Source of the DNA: Ailurus styani | Lineage: Eukaryota; Chordata; Mammalia; Carnivora; Ailuridae | Assembly (NCBI GenBank): GCA_002007465.1 | Contig: LNAC01000277.1 | Coordinates: forward strand, 1,452,989 to 1,516,988 | Direction of reading: 5' to 3' | Length of the DNA: 64,000 bases | Shown here: one piece after another, positions 58,331-64,000 of the stretch | Layout: each line of letters opens with the position of its first letter | Numbering within the stretch: the stretch's first letter is position 1 | Notes under the pieces: generated by a model | The model's input: only the letters and a program-made list of their open reading frames with translations | Databases searched by the model: none | Told to the model about the DNA's origin: nothing | Translations under genes and position numbers: made by a program

Positions 58331-60189
58331 CCCTTTCCAGAGGAGTGGTGTTCTCAGCCATCTCTTGGGCTCTCCATCCCAGGCTTCCAGACTGTGATTC
58401 CATCTTCAGTAACCAGGCCTTCAGTTGATTCCTAGTGCTTCTGTACTTCCTATCACAGACTCTGGCCTGCCTTGCCCTCTGTGGTCAAAACTTCTCCAGT
58501 TGCCCTGCATGGGAATTCCCATTCTTCCCCTAGCACAGACAAATCCAGCTCCCAGCAATATTGCTTGTCAGGTACCCAGGGCAGGCCACCTCTGGGCTTG
58601 TGTGACAAGGGATGTGGCAGGAATCATCACCAATTGTATTTTAAAAGACATTCAGATAAAATAATGTGAACCAATGTCTCCATTTCCAAGGCCATTACAG
58701 CTTTCTAGAATGTGATGTTGTAGAGCCATCACCATTGGAGGTCAAAATGAAATTGATGAAGGTCAAAATGAAATACTGAAACAAAATTTGAAAGAACCAA
58801 CCATTAAATTATCTGGACTAATACAGTTTGTATCTTTAGGCTTAATTTGCACAATACTTAGATCATGCTTTATTTTCATATGGTCATCACTGTGGTCTTA
58901 CTGTTAGTGAGTTCTACTGTTGCAACCCCTCCCCACAGAGAAAATCATATGTGCCCCTCCCCCCAAAGGCAGCACACTGGCTGGAAAAGACAAAGAATAA
59001 ATCTCCTTAGACAGCGTCCTCATCACTCACTGAAGGAGAAAGATGACAGGCCAAGCTTGAAAACAGGCTAAACATGATACACACAAAAAATAAAATTATG
59101 TTTCAACAAGGAAAATTTTCTATTATTGTTTCATAGATTGCTTAAAATTTTCTCTGGTTGATGACAATAGAGCCAAGAGGAAAAACACTAATACTCTTCC
59201 AAAAAAATGCTCTGAAAATACTATAAAAAGACATCAATTAATCAGTTTTTAAGAATTGTTTTGCTTTCAGGAACAGATATTCCAATACGTTACTATCAAG
59301 ACCTATCAATATCAAAGAGTGAGCTGAATCATATTCATTCATTTCAAAGATTTACAAAGACACCATCAGGTTCCTGTCAGTGAGAGAGGATGCTTTTCAT
59401 TATTCTCAATACCATCCCCAAGTGACTTCACACCAAGCTTCTCGGGTAATTGATGCTGGGAGGTGAGCACTCATGTGGATCAGACCACTCAAGGGAATTC
59501 TACAGGAATTTTCTCATGGACATCTCATCCTCATTATTCTATGCCATCAAATCTGGAAGACCACTGTCCTGGAGAGCAAGGTAATTTGAAGATGGCTTTT
59601 TAGGACATAGATTTAATTCTAAGTATTGATCTATGTAAACATGATAAGGGTTTAATCTCTCAGTTCTGTGCCTCAGGGCTCTGTTTCTAAACAAAATCAC
59701 CCAGTAAACGTAATTCTACCACGGGGTGAACAATCATTTCCAGACATAGAAAATTACTTATCACCTGGTGACAGGAAACAATTTTGTAGAGGTCACTACT
59801 GGACACTCAATGATGTACTCTGTTTGAGGTTAAGTTTGCTTTTAGGTGGCTTACCGTGCTGGCAAAGTAATTTATTGACTGCTCTTTTTTGATATCACCT
59901 TACAGCTCTGTAGCTTTGCTCCTCATTCTCTTTCAAGTTTCTCAGATAAGAAACACCCCCAAAAGAATGATCATACACCGCTAACTAAGAGAAGCCCAAA
60001 CAGAGCTTCAAAGATGAATATCAGGACTTTTGTGTCAGATATAACAGGCTTACACTACAAACTCCATCTCGAGGATAGAGTATTTTGCTGTGTGAAACGT
60101 TAAGGTCTTGACAAAGCAATATGCTGAGAAATTTTGTTTTTCAAGTGGGAAACATATAATCTTAGAGACAAAGTTTTAAACAAAAAGAA
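58331..60189. other. Unassigned sequence
   Basis: About 1.9 kb. 58330-58640 is GC-richer. Two overlapping plus frames of 79 and 65 codons at 58425-58669 show no family. The rest is AT-rich and unrecognised. Confidence 0.5.
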
Positions 60190-60600
60190 CTGACATCAGG
60201 AGAACTCTCCCCTTCTGGCATCTTGAACTCTTCTGTTTCTCCAAACATGCTTTCTCTGGCATCTGGACCTTTTCATACTGTTGTTCCTTTTGTCTTCCCT
60301 TTCTGCCCACTTCCTCTGCCACTTACCTTCAGGTTACAGCTTGACTATCCCTTTTCCTGGGTTCCTTTCTTTGACCACACAAGTAGCTTCTTGCTACATG
60401 CTCCCATGGCTCCCTGGACTTGCAATGTCAGAGAACCCACCATTCCTTGTGTTTTTATACTGTGCATATGTCTTACTATCTAGACTGTAAGCTAAGAAGA
60501 CAGGAGCTATGTTGGTCCCACTCAACTTGGTACCTCCATCTCCCAGGATAAGGCATGGCAGATAGCAGGAACTCCAATAAATATTTGTTAATGAAGTAGC
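60190..60600 (+). mobile_element. L2 3' region
   Basis: 'ctttctctggcatctggacc', 'cttccctttctgcccacttc', 'tatctagactgtaagctaag' and 'ctccaataaatatttgttaa' form a good sense L2. The 69-86-codon frames here are L2-derived. Confidence 0.93.
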
Positions 60601-61784
60601 TGAAAACATCCCCAGTCTTCACGAAGATGCATTTTGTACATATTGTTTTTAGAATTCAGAAGAAGAAAAACGAGTTATCAAAAACACCATAAGAAAAAAC
60701 AATGTAACAATATGGGGTGCTGATACTAAGAGTGAGGTATCCCCAACCCAGAGTCATTCTTTTCTGAGATATATACATATCAGGATGGCCTTTCACAGTT
60801 GCTTTATGTTAGAATTTTTTTTTCTGACTCATCAGAAGGGCGTATTATGTACTGACTCCAACACATGTGTTTCAGAATAGCAACGGAGTCCTGTCGTACC
60901 TTAGAGAAATGTTTCTTGCCTCCCTTGACTTTAGTGAAACTGCAATTTTTTTCATTGCTTGGAAACCTCCTAAATTTGTTTTAATGTAAGTTATTTAAAG
61001 ATGAAGGATGAAGAGTATAAAGGAATAAGGATGGCTGTGTTTATTCAGAAGGTTGAAACACAATCAAGGTGACATTTAAAATATGTTGGGTGGAACTCAC
61101 AAAATAAACCTGAATACATCTGTGTGACTGTCTCAGTGTAGAAGCACACAGCTCATCTGTGGCTTTCTAATGCACTCAGAATGCAATTCTGTTGGTCCAG
61201 GTCTTAACAAATTCTAAACCTTCTTAGTGATGGTTTCTTTCAGCTCTTGGTCACTGATCAAATATTCTCTTCAAATCTCACATATTCAAAGCTCCCCATG
61301 GTACCAGGATGTACTGTACTAGAGACATGCTTTTTTTAGAGAAAAGGGTTTATTTGAATCTCTACAGATTTATCAAACCTACTTAGAGTTTGAGGGTAGG
61401 TAGGGGTCAGGCAGGGACAGATGACATTTCTTCTTTCCTCATGGCTTCTCCTCTTCCTCTTGTCTCTTAAATGTTGCGATTCCCAGAGACTCTAATTTGT
61501 TTTTCTTATGCCTTTTCACTCTCACCCTGGGCAATCTTGCCTGCATGAAGGGCTCAACTACCACTTACATACACTACTGATGGCCCAATCCTCAGGCCCG
61601 GCCTCTGGGCTCGTCCCTAAATCTTTATACACCACTGCCCCCTGGGTTAGCAGCAGCTGAAGGTCCCAGAGAAATATCAAGTCAACATGTTACAAGTGCA
61701 AGCACCTTATTTTTGCATTTCTTTTCTTAGTGACCACACAGTTGACTCAAGCCAGAAACATAAGAGCCACTCAGAATCCTACTT
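60601..61784. other. Unassigned sequence
   Basis: About 1.2 kb between two L2 copies with nothing recognised. Confidence 0.5.
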
Positions 61785-62180
61785 CTCCTCCTGTCTCTCA
61801 GTCATTCAGTCAGTCAGCCACCAAATTCCCTACATTTTTAAGCATCTCTAGAACCTGGTGCTGCTTTTAGGCCAGGCCTTGCCATTTCTCTTAACTGATG
61901 AGCTTGCTCCTGGTCTTACCTTCTAACCTGCCCATGGCCTCACAAGCAGGGTAACTTTTTTAACTACTTTTTTTATGCTAATATCCTTGGATCTTTACCC
62001 ATATTCATCGGATAAAGTACAAACTCACGGGCACACCACTTAAAGCCCTTTCTGATCTGGCCCCGGCCAGTCTGTCCAACCCCTTTTTTTGCTGCTTTCC
62101 CCTATGTGAACTTCCTCCTTCTCTCCAAAGTTTCCACCTCCATGGCCTCCCAACCCCCATCCCATGCCTCCCACTGCATG
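61785..62180 (+). mobile_element. L2 ORF2-derived region, sense
   Basis: 'agccaccaaattccctacat', 'aagcatctctagaacctggt', 'gataaagtacaaactcacgg', 'aaagccctttctgatctggc' and 'cccggccagtctgtccaacc' follow the upstream part of the L2 3' region. Stops and indels prevent coding. Confidence 0.8.
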
Positions 62181-62551
62181 GAGAACTATAGCCACGTAAC
62201 CCCCTCGGTGCATAGTTTGTTCTCCTTCTTTTGGTAACGGAACTTTAGAATTATTTGAGCTCCAGAGGAGGGCCAATCAAGATGCCCTGCCCTTCCTGCC
62301 TAAAAGGTAGGCTCCTGACCTAAGCCAGGCCAGTTGGAAGCTCTTCCGAGAACTGTAAGTGGGTAGAATGACCATGAATGGACAAGACGTGGAGCCAATC
62401 CACCTGGGAAATGGTGCCTGGCTGAGACTGGTCAGTAATTCCACCATCTGGATTCTAGGAGGCTTCTGCATCCTAGGTGTTCCTAAAACTTAGTTTTCCT
62501 TTTGATCCTCAATTTTTTTTAAGTTCCTTGTATACACTGCTCTCCTCAAAC
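62181..62551. other. Unassigned, possibly LTR-derived
   Basis: Two CCAAT-containing strings ('gggccaatcaagatg', 'ggagccaatccacctgg') and 'gacctaagccaggccag' recall old LTR promoters. I cannot assign a family. Confidence 0.35.
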
Positions 62552-62578
62552 CATGCATGTGTATGTGCACGCGTGCGC

Positions 62579-62613
<35 letters not shown>
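62552..62613. repeat. 62-bp strictly alternating purine-pyrimidine tract
   Basis: Starts 'catgcatgtgtatgtgcac', passes 'gcgtgcgcacacgc' and ends in (AC)n. Every step alternates pyrimidine and purine, and the GC-rich core has CG steps, the classical Z-DNA-favouring composition. Confidence 0.95.
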
Positions 62614-62619
<6 letters not shown>

Positions 62620-62649
62620 TAACTGAAAAAGCTTGTGGAAAAAATGGAT

Positions 62650-62735
62650 TTTACTGCTTTATTCATCTTTTTATACTTGCTGGCACAGTGCCTAGAAATC
62701 AATAAACATTTATTGGATTAATTAATGCTTGCATA
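62650..62735 (+). mobile_element. L2/MIR-type 3' end
   Basis: 'cttgctggcacagtgcctag' and 'aatcaataaacatttattgg' form a short sense terminus. Confidence 0.7.
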
Positions 62736-63673
62736 CATGAATAATCAGGACCCTTAGAGGAAACAGAAAAAAATGTGTCACAAGCAACAGAAAGTTTCTG
62801 ACATTGGTCAACACTGACAGTGGAGGACCAGAGCTCTTTATCTCTTTATATCCCTAATGTTTACTTCATAAGGCCTGATGTTGCAAAAGAAAGGATAAGA
62901 GAATTTTTACATTATGTCAGGAAAAATGTTGTTCACAAGCATCCACTTTATTATTCCATCAGTACTAGATCAGGCGAACCTTTTGATTCTCTCTCCACTT
63001 AATGTGTTATGGACATGCAATAAATACAAAACAATAGTAACTTTTAGGATCTGGAAGCAATATTCTCTCATTGATGGTATTTTATCAAATCTGGCCAGGT
63101 GACAGAATTCAGCTCTTGCGTCAACAAGTACCTGGGCAATTGTGTCGAGAAAGAATCCAAGGCTGAGGCAGGTGACACAGGGAGAAAGAAAGCCATAATG
63201 GGGGTTTTCTGGTTTCTGGTTTTACTAGAATTGACTTTAGAGCTTGCAGAGATTCTTGTGTGAACAGGATTATATTCATGTTGTAATTGGCAAATTCTTC
63301 ATAATAGTAGTCAGTGATCTTCCTCAATTCCAGAAAGTACAATACAATCATTAACATACATATAATTATTAAATATAAGATATTCTGTTGCCTTGGTCTA
63401 TAACTACTAAGTAAGTCATGTTGAGTTTTCAGGAAAAAATACCAGATAACCATACTCCACAGGACATTTATCATGGCCTGAAACCAAAATATATATCCGA
63501 AAAGCATAGCCTTAGTTATTTTCTAAAAGGAATTATGTGTCATACAGAAATCAGATAATCAGTTAACATTAACACATTATCTCAAGAGAAACTAAATGTA
63601 TGTGTCCAGTAAATAGGAAAATTGAAACCCTTATTGTTACAGCCTATGAAGTTGAATGTCTTGGTTAATTGAT
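62736..63673. other. Unassigned AT-rich sequence with a 128-codon minus frame
   Basis: No recognised repeat. On the minus strand a 128-codon frame (63121-63507) encodes a product with hydrophobic segments near residues 8-26 and 44-58. It is preceded by a splice-acceptor-like 'ccttttag' and followed by 'cag|gtactt'. I recognise no family. AT-rich DNA yields hydrophobic frames by chance, so I do not call a gene. Confidence 0.4.
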
Positions 63674-63688
63674 GAGACATAATGACTT

Positions 63689-63728
63689 CATTTTCTTTTT
63701 TTTTTCAAAGATTTTATTTTATTTATTT

Positions 63729-63764
<36 letters not shown>

Positions 63765-63915
63765 TCACAAGTAGGCAGAGAGGCAGGCAGAAAGAGAGGA
63801 GGAAGCAGGCTCCTTGCTGAGCAGAGATACCGATGCGGGCCTCGATCCCAGGACCCTGAGATCATGACCTGAGCCAAAGGCAGAGGTTTTAACCCACTGA
63901 GCCACCCAGGCACCC
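63689..63915 (-). mobile_element. CAN-SINE, young subfamily, with 15-bp TSD
   Basis: Poly-T, (ttta), a long (GA) run, 'tatcacaagtaggcagagag' and head 'gagccacccaggcaccc'. The perfect TSD 'gagacataatgactt' lies at 63674-63688 and 63916-63930. Confidence 0.98.
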
Positions 63916-64000
63916 GAGACATAATGACTTTAAAATACAATTCTTCACCCCCAAATTCAGAGAGTTTTCAAAAAATCACTAACTGAAGGATCAGGGATCT

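Overview
The window reads as non-coding nuclear DNA from a carnivoran mammal. The clearest evidence is 16 insertions of the tRNA-derived, carnivore-specific CAN-SINE (head 'cacctgggtggctcagt', tail '(aaat)n aaaatcttt'), many flanked by perfect 14-16 bp target-site duplications (TSDs). Eight belong to a young subfamily with a 'ctgcctacttgtgatctc' block. I associate that block with arctoid carnivores: mustelids first, pinnipeds as an alternative. This lineage call rests on recognition only, with no database search.

I find no convincing protein-coding gene, exon, functional RNA gene or CpG island. Essentially all longer open frames are explained by repeats (L1 ORF2 remnant, SINE/L2 sequence, CA-rich or polypyrimidine satellites) or are expected by chance. 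The DNA could be intergenic or deep intronic; the sequence does not decide.

Layout. 1-2.07 kb: three antisense L1 pieces with two SINEs. 2.9-5.5 kb: MIR, L2 and a sense L1 relic. 7.9-9.5 kb: an old LTR, then an L2. 12.1-12.6 kb: two opposed SINEs. 14.1-14.5 kb: L2. 15.7-20.1 kb: a repeat-poor block with candidate conserved non-coding DNA. 20-25 kb: MIR, L2, a SINE and a CT/AT satellite. 26.1-28.3 kb: a nested L1/SINE/MLT1 stack that contains a one-base N flanked by two nearly identical 250-bp copies, probably an assembly artefact. 30-34 kb: SINE, L1, several L2 copies and a CCTT satellite. 35.2-38.0 kb: two SINEs and a 2-kb 5'-truncated antisense L1. 38.3 kb: an LTR. 39.9 kb: a polypyrimidine satellite. 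42.1 kb: an 84-bp tandem duplication. 44-48.6 kb: MIR, LTR-like, L1, MER20, MLT1 and MIR. 49.27-50.04 kb: a ~770-bp CA-rich satellite. 51.3-53.3 kb: MIR and three SINEs. 53.3-56.9 kb: a second repeat-poor block. 56.9-64 kb: L1, an L2 split by a SINE, two more L2 copies, a 62-bp alternating purine-pyrimidine tract and a young SINE.

No undescribed biological system is visible. The points most worth following up are the duplicated sequence around the N, the repeat-poor blocks as possible regulatory DNA, the non-B-DNA-prone tracts, and two weak open-frame stretches near 30 kb and 63 kb.
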